A stretch of 64,000 nt of DNA, from NCBI RefSeq assembly GCF_004114915.1, contig NZ_CP022220.1, positions 682,001 to 746,000 of the forward strand, given 5' to 3'. The number at the start of each line of letters is the position of its first letter. The stretch's first letter is position 1. Below the pieces are notes generated by a model that worked only from the letters and a program-made list of their open reading frames with translations, was not told where the DNA came from and did no database searches. This DNA is from Bradyrhizobium guangxiense (GTDB taxonomy: Bacteria; Pseudomonadota; Alphaproteobacteria; Rhizobiales; Xanthobacteraceae). Shown here piece after piece: positions 10,497 to 20,950 of this stretch. Made by a program: the position numbers and the translations under genes.

Positions 10497-11525
10497 ATGA
10501 CTCATCAACAGCGCTTCGTCATTTCCAGGCGTCGCACCGGTTTCGGCGATTGCTTATGGTCGCTCGCGTCAGCCTGGCAATACTCCAAGCGAACAGGGCG
10601 CACTTTGGTCATTGACTGGCGCGGATCTTGCTATCTCTCTGACCCCTTTACAAACGCCTTCAGCGTGTTCTTTGAGCCGCTCGACAACATCTCGGGCGTA
10701 CCCGTTATCTGCGACGATAAGATCAATCAACTCTGCTTTCCTGGGCCGTTTTTTCCACATTGGTGGAACAGGCCTGCAATTGACGGCGTTTACCGGTCGG
10801 ATGACCAAATTTTCCACGAGCGTGATGAGCTGCGCAGGTTGTTGGTAACGTCAAGGGATATCCAGGCGAATACTATCGTTTGTGACGCTTGCTTAATGTG
10901 GGGCTGTGATCAGGAGGCCGAGCGCAACATATTCCAAAGCATCACACCACGCCAGGAGATCAGGCGTCGCATCGACGATGTTTACCATCGAGCGTTTGAG
11001 GGGCACGATGTAATCGGGATACACGTTCGGCACGGGAACGGTGAAGATACTATGGGTCATAGGCCTTATTGGACCGACCCACGAGTCGCTATGGAGCAGG
11101 TATGCGCTGCAGTTGAACGGGCAAAAGCATTGCATCATACACGACCGACAAGGCTCTTTTTGTGCACTGACAGTCCCAGCGTCGCTGATCACCTTTCGGC
11201 TGTCTATTCTGAGCTCTTCAGCATTCCCAAACGCTTCCGAGCGAACGATGCTGGCCCGCTGCACACTGCAGATCTTGGAGTCGAGGGCGGATTCGCTGCT
11301 CTCGTGGAAATGTACCTCCTGGCCTACTGCCATACCGTTATCCGATTTCCGTCGACAAGTGCTTTCTCGCGCTACGCAAGCCTAGTCGTCCCCCAAGTAA
11401 TCGAATTTAGCTTGGACGATCCAAGCCACTTGATCTTAGCCGAAAGGTCATCCGCCGAGCACGCGCCAGATGCGCGCTCTCTCGCCGGTCCTCACGAGCG
11501 GCGGCCAGCGAAGCCGGCCTTTTGA
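10497..11525 (+). CDS. nodZ: NodZ, alpha-1,6-fucosyltransferase
   Basis: The 342-residue product reads as NodZ: RFVISRRRTGFGDCLWSL, RGSCYLSDPFTNAF, FPGPFFPHWWNRP, and the donor-binding loop HVRHGNGED (near residues 178-186) whose arginines bind GDP-fucose. It transfers fucose from GDP-fucose to O-6 of the reducing-end GlcNAc. The ATG at 10497 gives the family start M-T-x-x-x-RFV; a GTG at 10458 would add 13 residues with no family match. About 180 bases separate it from nolO. It depends on noeL and nolK for GDP-fucose, and nolK is broken here. Confidence 0.93.
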   Translation: MTHQQRFVISRRRTGFGDCLWSLASAWQYSKRTGRTLVIDWRGSCYLSDPFTNAFSVFFEPLDNISGVPVICDDKINQLCFPGPFFPHWWNRPAIDGVYRSDDQIFHERDELRRLLVTSRDIQANTIVCDACLMWGCDQEAERNIFQSITPRQEIRRRIDDVYHRAFEGHDVIGIHVRHGNGEDTMGHRPYWTDPRVAMEQVCAAVERAKALHHTRPTRLFLCTDSPSVADHLSAVYSELFSIPKRFRANDAGPLHTADLGVEGGFAALVEMYLLAYCHTVIRFPSTSAFSRYASLVVPQVIEFSLDDPSHLILAERSSAEHAPDARSLAGPHERRPAKPAF

Positions 11526-12171
11526 TGCTTGCCACAGGACGTCAAGCCCCACCAGCGCCAAGAAAGGCTTAAATGAGCCTAGCACTTACTTCAGCAGTCA
11601 CCAGGTACAACGCCTCGGTGCCATATCTGGACATCGGTTCGAAGCCATCCAATGGACTCCGCGCGAAGCGAGGGTGCGACACTGCTGTCGTAATGTCTCA
11701 CCGACCTATGCCGTTCTCCGACGGAGCCGGCTCGGTTCGTATCCCAAGCACCTTGTTTGGTGAAGGCGAGTGCTGCGGATGAAGGTGCGGCGGGAGTAGA
11801 TTTCTCAAATGAGTTACCGATGCCCATACCTGGAGATAAGGTGGTCACACATTGTGCTGGACCTCTCTATGCACACGAGGGAAGGGCGCCGAGCTCACCT
11901 CGCGCGGGTTGATGCCGGATGCAGGCCTCCCAGGATCGTTAATTCAGGCCCCAACGTACTTGGTATTCCTTGCTGCTTTCACCACACAGCGCCTTGCCAA
12001 CTTCTCCACGGCTGAGAGATGGTGGAGCCAGGGCGCGCCGCCACACTTCCCCGGAATATGAGCACTAGCGCCATAGTAGGTTGACCACGCCGGACGATAT
12101 GTCAGAGGGACAGGCTTCGGCCGTTGCTGGAAGTCGGTAGGCCCCTGAGGCATTTGGGAGCATTTGTGAAT
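11526..12171 (+). other. nodZ-noeL spacer, no supported gene
   Basis: About 650 bases with only short overlapping frames, none with a good ribosome site or recognisable product. No nod box is visible. The minus frame 11591-11848 is open but not recognised. Confidence 0.5.
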
Positions 12172-13242
12172 ATGGCTGAGCGCGTCGCTCTCATCACCGG
12201 CGTAACCGGGCAAGACGGGGCTTATCTCGCCGACTATCTACTGTCGCTCGGCTATGTTGTGCACGGCATCAAGCGCCGCTCGTCCTCGTTCAACACAGCG
12301 CGCGTCGATCACCTTTACCAGGATCCGCATGTCGGCAAGGTCCCGTTCCTGATGCATTACGGCGACATGACGGATTCGACCAATCTGATCCGCCTGATAC
12401 AGCAAATCCGGCCGACTGAGATCTACAATCTCGCCGCCCAAAGCCATGTTGCCGTCAGCTTCGAGAGCCCGGAATATACCGCTAATGCGGACGCAATCGG
12501 GGTGCTGCGCCTCCTGGAAGCAGTCCGCATTCTTGGAATGGAGAGGCACACGCGGTTCTATCAGGCTTCGACCTCGGAGCTTTATGGCCTGGTGCAGGAG
12601 ATTCCGCAGAAGGAGACGACCGCATTCTATCCACGCTCGCCTTATGGCGTCGCAAAGCTGTATGGCTACTGGATTACGGTAAACTACCGCGAAGCCTATG
12701 GCATGTTCGCCTCCAACGGTATTCTGTTCAACCATGAGAGCCCGATCCGTGGCGAGACCTTCGTGACCCGCAAGATCACGCGTGCCGTCGCGCGCATCGA
12801 GGTCGGCCTGGAAGATGCGCTCTATCTTGGCAATCTCGAAGCCAAGCGGGATTGGGGCCATGCCCGCGACTATGTGGCGGGCATGCATTTGATCCTGCAG
12901 GCCGATAAGCCAGACGACTTCGTGCTTGCCACCGGAGAGATGCATTCCGTGCGGGAGATGGTCGAGCTGGCCTTCGCGCAGGTCGGCCGCCGCATCGAAT
13001 GGCGGGGCGTGGGCGTCGAGGAAACCGGCCTCGACGCTAGAAGCGGCAAGACCGTGGTCCGCATCGATCCGACCTATTTTCGCCCCACCGAGGTTGATCT
13101 TTTGGTCGGCGATGCCAGCAAGGCGCGCACCAAGCTCGGGTGGAAGCCAAAGCGGAGCTTTGTCCAACTGGTTCAGGAAATGATGGCGAGTGATCTGGCC
13201 GAAGCAAAACGGGACGCCGACAATGGCAGCCACTTCCTTTGA
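12172..13242 (+). CDS. noeL: NoeL, GDP-mannose 4,6-dehydratase
   Basis: The 356-residue short-chain dehydrogenase has the NADP-binding [16 protein letters not shown] at residues 9-24, [17 protein letters not shown], the catalytic YxxxK within [12 protein letters not shown], and [19 protein letters not shown], all diagnostic of GDP-mannose 4,6-dehydratase. It makes GDP-4-keto-6-deoxymannose, the precursor of GDP-fucose for NodZ. The ATG at 12172 is used; a GTG at 12166 has a slightly better-placed GGGAG. Its 3' end overlaps the start of the nolK pseudogene. It is more GC-rich and regular in codon use than nodZ, suggesting a different origin from the nod operon. Confidence 0.93.
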   Translation: MAERVALITGVTGQDGAYLADYLLSLGYVVHGIKRRSSSFNTARVDHLYQDPHVGKVPFLMHYGDMTDSTNLIRLIQQIRPTEIYNLAAQSHVAVSFESPEYTANADAIGVLRLLEAVRILGMERHTRFYQASTSELYGLVQEIPQKETTAFYPRSPYGVAKLYGYWITVNYREAYGMFASNGILFNHESPIRGETFVTRKITRAVARIEVGLEDALYLGNLEAKRDWGHARDYVAGMHLILQADKPDDFVLATGEMHSVREMVELAFAQVGRRIEWRGVGVEETGLDARSGKTVVRIDPTYFRPTEVDLLVGDASKARTKLGWKPKRSFVQLVQEMMASDLAEAKRDADNGSHFL

Positions 13243-14172
13243 GCTGAAGGTCACACGCGTCTACGTCGCCGGTCATCGCGGCATGGTCGGCAGCGTGCTG
13301 GCGCGCCGGCTCGCGCAGGAGGAGGTTGAACTTGTGACTGTCGACCGGCACGGTCGACCTCTGCAACCAGGCCGCCGTATTCGACTGGTTCGCAAAGAAG
13401 ACGCCGCAAGTCGTTTTTCCTTGCCGCGGCCAAAGTCAGCGGTATCCTCGCCAACAATACGCGGCGCGCTGAGTTCATCTACGATAATATTGCCATCGCG
13501 CCGAACGTGACCCATGGCGCGCATCTGAATAGCGCCGAGAAGCTGATGTTTCTTGGCTCCTCCTGCATCTATCCGAAGCTGGCGCCACAGCCGCTTCGCG
13601 AGGACTCACAGGCCAGCTGGAGCCGACCAATGAGCCCTACGCCATGCAAAGATCGCCGGGATCAAGATGGCCGAGGCCTATCGCAGCCAGTATGGCAGCG
13701 ACTTCGTCAGTGTAATGCCGACTACTCTGTACGGCCTTGGCAACAATTGTCATCCAGAATACAGCCACGTCGTAGCCGCGCTGATCCGGCGCTTTCACGA
13801 AGCGACGCTTGCCGGCGCGAAAAACGTTGTGGTCAGGGACACCGGCTTGCCACGCGCAAATTCCTTTATGTCGACGACATGGCGAATGCCTGCCTCCGTT
13901 TGATGAAGCGCTATTCTGAGTCCGAGCTCGTCAATATCGGGAGCGGCGAGGACATCATCATCGCCGAGTTCTCCCGCCTCGTCGCCGAGGTCATCGGTTA
14001 TCGAGGCGAGATCAGCTTCGACACCTCGCGTCCCGGCGGCATGCCACGCAAGCTGCTCGATCTCCGCCGCCTTGACAAGCTCGGCTAGCGGGCGACGACG
14101 TCGCTTCGCGACGGCTTGATGCGCGCCTATGAATCCTATCAGGCGTTCACTCGGCTCCCGCCGCAAACCTAG
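13223..14172 (+). pseudogene. nolK: nolK, GDP-L-fucose synthase, broken by frameshifts and a nonsense codon
   Basis: Pieces of one GDP-fucose synthase lie in order but in different frames: RVYVAGHRGMVGSVLARRLAQ from ATG 13223, then FIYDNIAIAPNV and KLMFLGSSCIYPKLAPQPL, then KMAEAYRSQYGSDFVSVMPT and HPEYSHVVAALIRRFHEA, then FLYVDDMA and LVNIGSGEDI to the end. At least three frame changes are needed (about 13340-13430, about 13610-13660, about 13840-13860). At 14086-14088 the expected tryptophan codon TGG is TAG, after which the family's last 28 codons continue in the same frame to a stop at 14172. The enzyme would have turned the NoeL product into GDP-fucose. Coding pieces are well conserved, so the loss looks recent, or contains sequencing errors. 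Confidence 0.85.
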
Positions 14173-15443
14173 ATACGATTACCACAAGCAGGAGTTAGCC
14201 GCAGGGAGCAGGAACGACATGCCACACGAGGCTGCCACGCGGTCGTGGCGATGATGCTCACGATCATCTAGGCGCTCATTCTATCGCGTGATGCCTGGGT
14301 CTCGGTGTCGTTCGACTCGTCCTGCTGTCCCATGACGCACCCCCTCAGGGTGGAACCGCGGACGAGCTCTATCCTGAGACGCCGCTCTGCGATTCGCTTC
14401 TTGGCAACGGTAGTAGCAATGAGAGGCGCTCCGTGGTTGCGGACCAACGCGCACCATCGCCTTACACTCCCTCGTTTGACCTTCTCGCCATTGCGACGTG
14501 CCGGTTCCAGACTCAACCGCCCTGACGGCCCTCGTCAGCGGACGTTTCGTAATCGGCCATGCTGACATACCGGGCGCCCTCCAGTGGAGACACGGGATCA
14601 GTCGCATCAAGCCGTTGAGCGAACACGCGGAGGACCGCGTCACCGGCCGCGCAAAGCGCCTTTGCCCGACCGCCTCACTCTGCCATTTTGCATGCAGCCT
14701 GTCAGTAAATCACTCTAGGTCGACGGCACCAATGCTTCGTCAATAGGCCTCCGACCGTGAAACCACCGCTTACGGGCGCGGTGTTGACGGCTCGAGGCGA
14801 CCGAGTCAGCCGGCCATTGCGAATGCTTCGTCAGCGTCCTGCGAATCCGGCACAGCTTTAAGCGTCGGAGCGACGCGCTGCGGCCAAAGGAGGTCAAGGA
14901 GCACGACGACCTCGCAAACCAGTCTGGTGCCTGATTACGTGTCTCGAGCGAAACGTCCCGGCTCCTACAGCTGCCTCTACAGCTGTTACGGCCATTGTTC
15001 TCGCGTAAATCACAGTACCCGGACCTCGTCCGAACGCACTTTTGCCCGACTACGGCTGAGCTCGCATGCCGCGCCTCTCGCAGCCCTCCCAATGGGCAGC
15101 AGCGCGCTGAAAGCGATTTGCGGTGGCACCTTCATCGGTACACCAGTCCAGGACGAGCGGAGCGAGCTGCATGACCACGACTTTGAAAGAAGTCCGATTG
15201 TCACCAATCGGAAATGGCGGCCCTCGCAGCTTCGCCGAACCTGTTCACCTGAGCCTAGATGCTGCCCGCAGTAGGGACCGGCATGGACGACAGACGACCT
15301 GCTATCTCTGAAAGCACTCGAGGATCATTTGCATAAGATGCGCCAATATGGCGCACTCCTTGCGTTAAAGGACCTCACATATTCAAACTGGCGACGCTGC
15401 ACCGGAGCAAATCTCTCGTCCAGGGCTGACTCTTTAATCATGG
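14173..15443 (+). other. nolK-nifA spacer, no supported gene
   Basis: About 1.3 kb in which every frame is short. No product is recognised on either strand. The base composition is less regular than in the neighbouring genes, as expected for decayed DNA. Confidence 0.5.
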
Positions 15444-15487
15444 TTGGCCTTGTCGTCGCTGCACGAAACGTTGTTAGGTCCGCGACA
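15444..15487 (+). promoter_or_regulatory. weak sigma54-like element and a TGT-N10-ACA site before nifA
   Basis: TTGGCCTTGTCGTCGCT (about 15445-15460) keeps GG-N10-GC but not the usual TTGC block. A TGT-N10-ACA NifA-type site lies at 15472-15487, downstream of it and 50 bases before the nifA ATG. Site and promoter are in the wrong order for classical activation, so either could be chance, or the site could serve repression. Reported as a possibility only. Confidence 0.25.
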
Positions 15488-15536
15488 GCGCAGGCGCCAC
15501 GGCCGGCGTAACAACGATCGGCGGAAACCGGACAAT

Positions 15537-17252
15537 ATGACTAGCGACATTTTGTCTTCAACATCACAGTTCAAGTCACCGGGAGCGGAGGCCTCTCGCA
15601 GCGACGCTCAATGGGCACACCCGAAAGTGCCTGAGATCCTGCTGCGCATAGCGGAACAACTCGCCGCGCCCTTTCGGCTCGAGCTTCGGCTGGAGGCCGT
15701 CGTCGCGTTAATACAGTCTCAGCTTCAGATGCAACATTGTGTGGTCTGTCTGCATGCCGGTCACAACGCTCCGGCGATTGCCGTGGGCGCGGGCTGGACT
15801 GAAGGGAGCGATCAGCGTTTTCGACTCCGCCTGCCGCAAGGAGCTGTCGAGCGCGTGCTCAATACGGCCACACCCCTTATAATAACCCCTACGCAACCGA
15901 ACAATTCCCAGACCACAAGCGATTCAGGTTCATCTGACGCCACGGCACATAGTCGATTGTCGTTCATCGCCGTTCCAATCGCTGTCGAGAGCACGACCGT
16001 CGGGGTGCTCTCGGCCGAGCTGTTCCGGGACGGGTCCCCATCGTTAGATCCCAATTCACACGTGACCCTTCTCCTCGCTATCGCGAACATGCTCGGCCAC
16101 TTTCTGAGGTCATACCTCTCCACGGCCCACGATGACAGCGAGCCGCCTCTTGCGACCGATGGCAACCAGACAACGTTGCCGCAGGATGATCAAGCCGAAG
16201 CGGACCGCAACCTAACGCTACCTGGCGTAGTTGGTCGCAGCCCGGCCCTGCGCAAGCTCCTCCGCAAGATCAATGTGGTCGCTAAATCAAATGCAACGAT
16301 ACTCTTGCGAGGCGAGTCCGGTAGCGGAAAAGAGGTTGCTGCACAAGCGATCCACGACCTATCGCCCCGAGCCAACCGCCCATTCGTCAAACTAAACTGT
16401 GCGGCATTATCGGAGACTATTTTGGAATCTGAGCTGTTTGGACACGAGAAGGGCGCCTTTACCGGAGCCATCAATTCGCGCAAAGGGCGCTTCGAGCTGG
16501 CTGACAAAGGCACGCTGTTTCTCGACGAGATTGGTGAAATCTCACCTTCTTTTCAAGCGAAGCTGCTGCGAGTGCTACAACAGCAGGAATTTGAGAGAGT
16601 CGGCGGTACACACACGATAAGAGTTGACGTTCGACTCATAGCAGCGACTAACAAGGATCTAGAGGTCGCCGTTTCGCAGACACAATTTCGCGCGGATCTC
16701 TACTACCGTCTGAGCGTCATCCCTTTGCTTGTCCCACCATTGTGTGAGCGCCGCGACGATATTCCGTTGCTCGCTACTGAATTTCTTCGCACGTTCAACT
16801 CCGAAAACGAGCGCTCGTTGACTTTCGAACCAAGCGCGTTCGACGTATTGAAAAGTTGCGAATTTCCCGGCAATATTAGGGAGCTTCACAATTGCGTTCA
16901 GCGGACTGCCACCATGGCGGCCGGTCCAGCGATTAACAGTCGCGATTTCGCCTGCAAATCCGATGGTTGCTTCTCCGCTCGACTTTGGAAGAGTAAGCAG
17001 CCGCTATCGATGCCGTCACAACCGCTGCCGCATACGGGGCCATGCGATGCTTCATCCGAACCCGCTCACGGAACCACGCTCTCGCACCTGCAGGTTACGA
17101 GAGGTGAGCGAATAATTGATCGCGAGCACCTTATCGCGGCCATGGAAAGGGCGGGCTGGGTACAGGCGAAAGCAGCACGGCTACTCAAACTGACGTCGCG
17201 CCAAATAGGCTACGCACTCAAAAAACACGGAGTCGAGCTAAAGCACTTATAA
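15537..17252 (+). CDS. nifA: NifA, sigma54-dependent activator of nif/fix genes
   Basis: The 571-residue protein has an N-terminal GAF domain (about residues 35-190), an AAA+ domain with Walker A GESGSGKE (259-266), the sigma54-contacting GAFTGA loop (306-311) and Walker B LFLDEIGE (327-334), and a C-terminal helix-turn-helix ([28 protein letters not shown]). Cysteines 441, 453, 473 and 478 give C-X11-C-X19-C-X4-C, the pattern tied to oxygen sensitivity in rhizobial NifA. It activates the -24/-12 promoters seen here. The ATG at 15537 is chosen by family length. Unlike the usual Bradyrhizobium order it is not behind fixR, which lies 11 kb downstream. Its GAF region and linker look quite diverged, so a second NifA elsewhere is possible. 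Confidence 0.93.
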   Translation: MTSDILSSTSQFKSPGAEASRSDAQWAHPKVPEILLRIAEQLAAPFRLELRLEAVVALIQSQLQMQHCVVCLHAGHNAPAIAVGAGWTEGSDQRFRLRLPQGAVERVLNTATPLIITPTQPNNSQTTSDSGSSDATAHSRLSFIAVPIAVESTTVGVLSAELFRDGSPSLDPNSHVTLLLAIANMLGHFLRSYLSTAHDDSEPPLATDGNQTTLPQDDQAEADRNLTLPGVVGRSPALRKLLRKINVVAKSNATILLRGESGSGKEVAAQAIHDLSPRANRPFVKLNCAALSETILESELFGHEKGAFTGAINSRKGRFELADKGTLFLDEIGEISPSFQAKLLRVLQQQEFERVGGTHTIRVDVRLIAATNKDLEVAVSQTQFRADLYYRLSVIPLLVPPLCERRDDIPLLATEFLRTFNSENERSLTFEPSAFDVLKSCEFPGNIRELHNCVQRTATMAAGPAINSRDFACKSDGCFSARLWKSKQPLSMPSQPLPHTGPCDASSEPAHGTTLSHLQVTRGERIIDREHLIAAMERAGWVQAKAARLLKLTSRQIGYALKKHGVELKHL

Positions 17253-17724
17253 TCACCCTTGACTGCAACCGGGGGATCGTTTGAAAGCACAGGTTCACGC
17301 TTCAGCTTACCGGGCCACTAAGGCACGAGCAAATCACACGCAGACTCCGCCGGATGCTTCTCGTAAGATAGACCGCTTTCAAGGCAGAGGCGCAGTTCAA
17401 CCGATCATCTACACCACGGTGCGCCAGCGACAGCTCACACCGTTGCTCATCTGATGCTTTCGTGTGGCGGCCCACCTTGACTAACCACTTAGCGACTCTG
17501 CTCATCTAGCACCCGACCACACTGGTTCAATGAATTCGCTCCGCCAGGCGCCTTTACTTCGACGATACATCAGGCCCCTTAGGCTGGATACTCGCTTGCA
17601 ATCCGACGCCACGTACATCTCCTGGACACGCTGCTCACCGTGCGTCGAACGCCGGACGTAACCGACCGCGCTACTTAGTGTCAGCCAGCGCCAACACCGT
17701 ACGACAATCTATATGATCGCCGGC
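17253..17724 (+). other. spacer after nifA, nothing recognised
   Basis: About 470 bases between nifA and the convergent small Cys-rich gene; only short frames and no clear hairpin-plus-T terminator. Confidence 0.45.
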
Positions 17725-18024
17725 TCACTTTGATACACCACTCGGCCGCTCGCGGGTTGACAGAACCAAGCGGCATTCCGCACTCACACCGGCCACGTTT
17801 GACTTCAGACACGAAGTGATTGCGTTCGCATCAGGTATGGCCGCGCTACAGAGCCGAAAGACGTCGGCGATACACGCCTGCTTTTCCTGTTCCGTGGGTA
17901 GAGGCCCGCCGGCTTTGGCGTACATGAATGACAACGAGTTTAGCGCGGCAACAATACTAACCGTTAGCATATAGTACTTGAATCTGTCGCTCCAGCAAGA
18001 TGAGTTGAGCTGCCTTCGACGCAT
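17725..18024 (-). CDS. small secreted Cys-rich protein
   Basis: The 99-residue product has a hydrophobic stretch at residues 17-37 (YYMLTVSIVAALNSLSFMYAKA) that reads as a signal peptide. A mature part follows with four cysteines at 51, 59, 72 and 84 in the pattern CIADVFRLC...SCLKSNVAGVSAEC. This is the short cysteine-rich-repeat motif found in many periplasmic Bradyrhizobium proteins of unknown role. AGAGGA lies five to six bases before the ATG. The gene points toward nifA and stands alone. Function unknown; envelope or periplasmic location inferred. Confidence 0.68.
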   Translation of the reverse strand: MRRRQLNSSCWSDRFKYYMLTVSIVAALNSLSFMYAKAGGPLPTEQEKQACIADVFRLCSAAIPDANAITSCLKSNVAGVSAECRLVLSTRERPSGVSK

Positions 18025-18718
18025 GATATCCTCTCAAGGTAGGTCGGCTTAGGTGGACACGGTGTGCTATAACGTTTGTAGGTCGCAAGTCGACGACTTC
18101 GAGTGCTACCGAGAGGGTATGGCTCGAACGGTTGCTTAGTGGGCCATCGTAACCTGATTGAATCCATCTGCACGGACGATGACCATCAATTCATTGATCC
18201 CGGTTTATCGACCGCACGGCCAATCCAAACCACGAGCAGCGCCCCTGTTTGTGGAGCCGCCCGATCTGGCTCACGATGCCCGGTACATCGCCCAAAGATA
18301 ACACCATTGCGGCCTCGCGCGTCTCGTCTCGAACTGCTCATTTGCTTCACATCGTACAATCTCTCGCTGCGTCCGATTCAACCCCTCTCTTAACCAACTG
18401 AGCACATTTGTAAGCAGCCGTGCCCGCGCCCCACACTCGCCGCCCCGGTTCAACGAGCCGGCACCTCAGAGAGTTCTCAACGGCCACCATCATTGCCTCG
18501 GGAGCTGTATCTCGCAATCAACAGCCAGCACCGGCCACGTTGGCCTGACTATAGCGCCCGCTTTTCGCAATGCCCTTTCGCTCGGACCTACACTTAGATC
18601 GGCGCGGGTCGTGGACAGAGCGCACAGCTGATCCGTTGGATCTGCGCAGGATCTTCTTGATTCTCTCGTTACGTCACGTTGTACGCATCATTCGCCGAAT
18701 TGCGAAAGGGACACTTCG
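18025..18718 (+). other. spacer, nothing recognised
   Basis: Roughly 700 bases without a convincing gene. The frame 18103-18393 is open but its product has no recognisable features. Confidence 0.4.
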
Positions 18719-19102
18719 ATGCTTCAGCAGAAATTCACGTTCATCGGGAGCACGCGATCGCGTCAACTTCCATCGCCACTCTCCATTGATCGGCGTGCTT
18801 ACAACTCAGGTGGGCACGAGCCACGTTCTGACAGTGTGCGCGAGGAGGCGCAGTACGTCTGGCAATTGTGCCTTTCCCCTCAAGAGCGGATAACGTACAT
18901 TCGAAACAATCGCTCGTATTTTGCTTTTGACAGCTATCGAGAGATGATCGAGGTTGTCCGCGGCCGTCGCTTCAGCGGTTGCGCGCCGCAACTTGTGAAT
19001 TGGCGCCGCCGATTCAGAGCGGGAGTATGGCGCTTCGCCGCACTGTACTGCCTTGCGACATGGATATTTATTTTTTTTGCTCTCCGCTTGCTTCTCTCCT
19101 GA
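18719..19102 (+). CDS. hypothetical protein with a C-terminal membrane segment
   Basis: A 127-residue product not recognised as any family. It reads like a real protein: a polar N-terminus, a middle with VREEAQYVWQLCLSPQERITYIRNN and FDSYREMIEVVRG, and a strongly hydrophobic C-terminus (FAALYCLATWIFIFFALRLLLS) suggesting a tail-anchored membrane protein. AAAGGG lies about eight bases before the ATG. The opposite-strand frame 18806-19264 covers the same DNA and is judged a shadow. No operon partner. Confidence 0.45.
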   Translation: MLQQKFTFIGSTRSRQLPSPLSIDRRAYNSGGHEPRSDSVREEAQYVWQLCLSPQERITYIRNNRSYFAFDSYREMIEVVRGRRFSGCAPQLVNWRRRFRAGVWRFAALYCLATWIFIFFALRLLLS

Positions 19103-19374
19103 TGGCAATACTGCGAGGTTTCCGATCCATAGACCATGAGCGGGCGTACGGCCGTCCGCTCTGAAGCGATTCTCCAGAGAGCCAGGGAGGAGGCGGCGAT
19201 CCAACATGCGCAGCACCGGAGCGCAGAAAGGTTGTCTGCCCGCTACGACACTATGCGATTGCAACCCGCCCTGCCCAGTCGACTAACAGAAAACGTCAAA
19301 GCCGAGCACATCGGCATCTCCTCACAACGCGAGCAATCGCGGCTGCGCTACTTCGGAAACGATGTTAGGTACAG

Positions 19375-19986
19375 TCACATCTCTTCGGCGGCGGCAGCAA
19401 TCGCAGCGACGCACTTGATGAAACGATTAAACTCGACTTTGGTTTCAGATGTCCGGCCGAGGATAAGTTTAGCTATATCTGTTCTATGGCATTGCGTCCG
19501 CAAACTCGGAGTTAACGCCGATACCGCTTTGTCAAAAAGATGGCCCAATCTCAAGAGCCTTTCCGGCTCATAGATGTCGCTCATTTCTACCGGAGCACGG
19601 TTAGCGAAGCGATCCGTCGCCTCAGTAGTGACGCATTTGACTTTGGAAACAATCCCGAGCTGCGCGAGTATGAGTTGATTTGTCAACTCAGTGAGATGGC
19701 GGGTTGCTTCGCCTGGCGCTTCACCTCCGCCCACTAACCTGCCAATCTCCGCAACTTGCGCTTCGATATTTTGCCTGAGACGTTCCTGAGAATCGCTCGG
19801 GTCAGCCGCATCAGGCGGGTCAGCAAGCGATTCGAGGTGGGGCCGCCGGGAAGGTAAGGGGCTTGTAAACAGTCGCCACCACGACAGATAGTGCCTCAGT
19901 TTCGGCAACCACAACGTTAAGGCCTGATCTCCCATGCTGATTTGTTCCGCCGAGGTCGAGTTTCTGGTACTGTTCATCATCATCAT
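19375..19986 (-). CDS. hypothetical helical protein
   Basis: The product is about 203 residues long and largely helical after residue 60 (SQERLRQNIEAQVAEIGRLV, EATRHLTELTNQLILAQLG, RLLRLGHLFDKAVSAL). No family is recognised. Four ATG codons stand in tandem at the start (19986 down to 19975) behind GGGTGG, so the exact start is uncertain, and a GTG at 19995 is also in frame. The C-terminal part is Ala rich. Stands alone on the minus strand between decayed sequence and an IS3 remnant. Confidence 0.5.
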   Translation of the reverse strand: MMMMNSTRNSTSAEQISMGDQALTLWLPKLRHYLSWWRLFTSPLPSRRPHLESLADPPDAADPSDSQERLRQNIEAQVAEIGRLVGGGEAPGEATRHLTELTNQLILAQLGIVSKVKCVTTEATDRFANRAPVEMSDIYEPERLLRLGHLFDKAVSALTPSLRTQCHRTDIAKLILGRTSETKVEFNRFIKCVAAIAAAAEEM

Positions 19987-20394
19987 CACGTCCACCCGTT
20001 ATATGGTTCTGTACCAGGACGCGCGCCGTGAGTGAAACGGCTAGTCAGCGTATAACGCACGCCATGCGGCCCCTGCGACCTGAGTACCAGGCTTGATCGA
20101 CATCAGTGAAATCGATTGTTCTGATAGAGCGCATTCATATTCTGAATTGGTCGGCCGCACTGACATCGAGGCCATGCAGCGAACGCCTCCTCCCACCCGC
20201 TCGCGTCTGCCTTTCCCCCAAGACACGCTTTTTGCAAATATGGCAGAACAAATGGTGGTGCAGCATTGCGAGCATGGCCAGCGCTATGCAGTGTTTGGTC
20301 CAAGGCGCTCTACGGACGCAGGGAGCGGCGCTGGCCGTAGCTCTGATCCGCCGCAATCGCATTCGAGCGATTAGGGCCGTAACCTCCTGTCCGC

Positions 20395-20950
20395 GCCAAC
20401 GTAACTCGTCACGATCTCTCGATCGCTCCGAACCTGATCGCGCTCGACTTCACCACCACAGCTCCACACCGGCTCTGGCTGGCTGACATCACCTATATCC
20501 CGCCTGTCGAGTGCCGGCTGTATCGCGCCGCCATCACCGACCGGTTCGGCCGCAAGATGGTCGATCGGCCCATGTGCTATCACATGCGGGCTAACTCCCC
20601 TGTGCTGTGATAACGACGATCCGCCAGCAGCCTCTGACGGACTGATCCATGATTGAGGTCGGAGCGAGCAGTACGTTCCACATATCGCGTGCGGAGCCCT
20701 GCGGCTGCGGGCTGTACCCGATCGACGCGCCACAAGGGCGACTGCTTCTACAATGCTTTGATGGAGAGCTTGTCCACCACCCTGCCGAGCTCGTTCACGA
20801 TCGTCAGGAGGAGACTCGTGCCGATGCACCGCGTGTATATCTCCGCGTTCGTTCGTGACTGCTACATTCCCGCCCGGCTCCATTCCACCATCGGATCGCC
20901 CCTCCGATCATCGCCTCAAAAGCCAAAGTGGCTACGATCCATCATTTAAA
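20395..20950 (+). pseudogene. remnant of an IS3-family transposase (OrfB)
   Basis: Translation near 20415-20570 gives LIALDFTT, RLWLADITYIPPVE and a degraded DRFGRKMVDRPMCYHM, which line up with the intact IS3 OrfB at 25764-26624 (LIARDFTAEAPNRVWLGDITYIP). Further pieces (DCFYNALMESL near 20745, RLHSTIGSPLRS near 20875) match its C-terminal part in other frames. Stops and frameshifts show it is dead. Confidence 0.75.

Noticed and set aside
12238..13254. Long minus-strand frame (338 codons) opposite noeL
   Set aside because: noeL on the plus strand matches its family end to end; the opposite frame has no recognisable product and reflects high GC at third positions.
18806..19264. Minus-strand frame of 152 codons
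   Set aside because: Competes with the plus-strand 127-residue frame, which has a ribosome site and a membrane segment; the minus product looks less protein-like.
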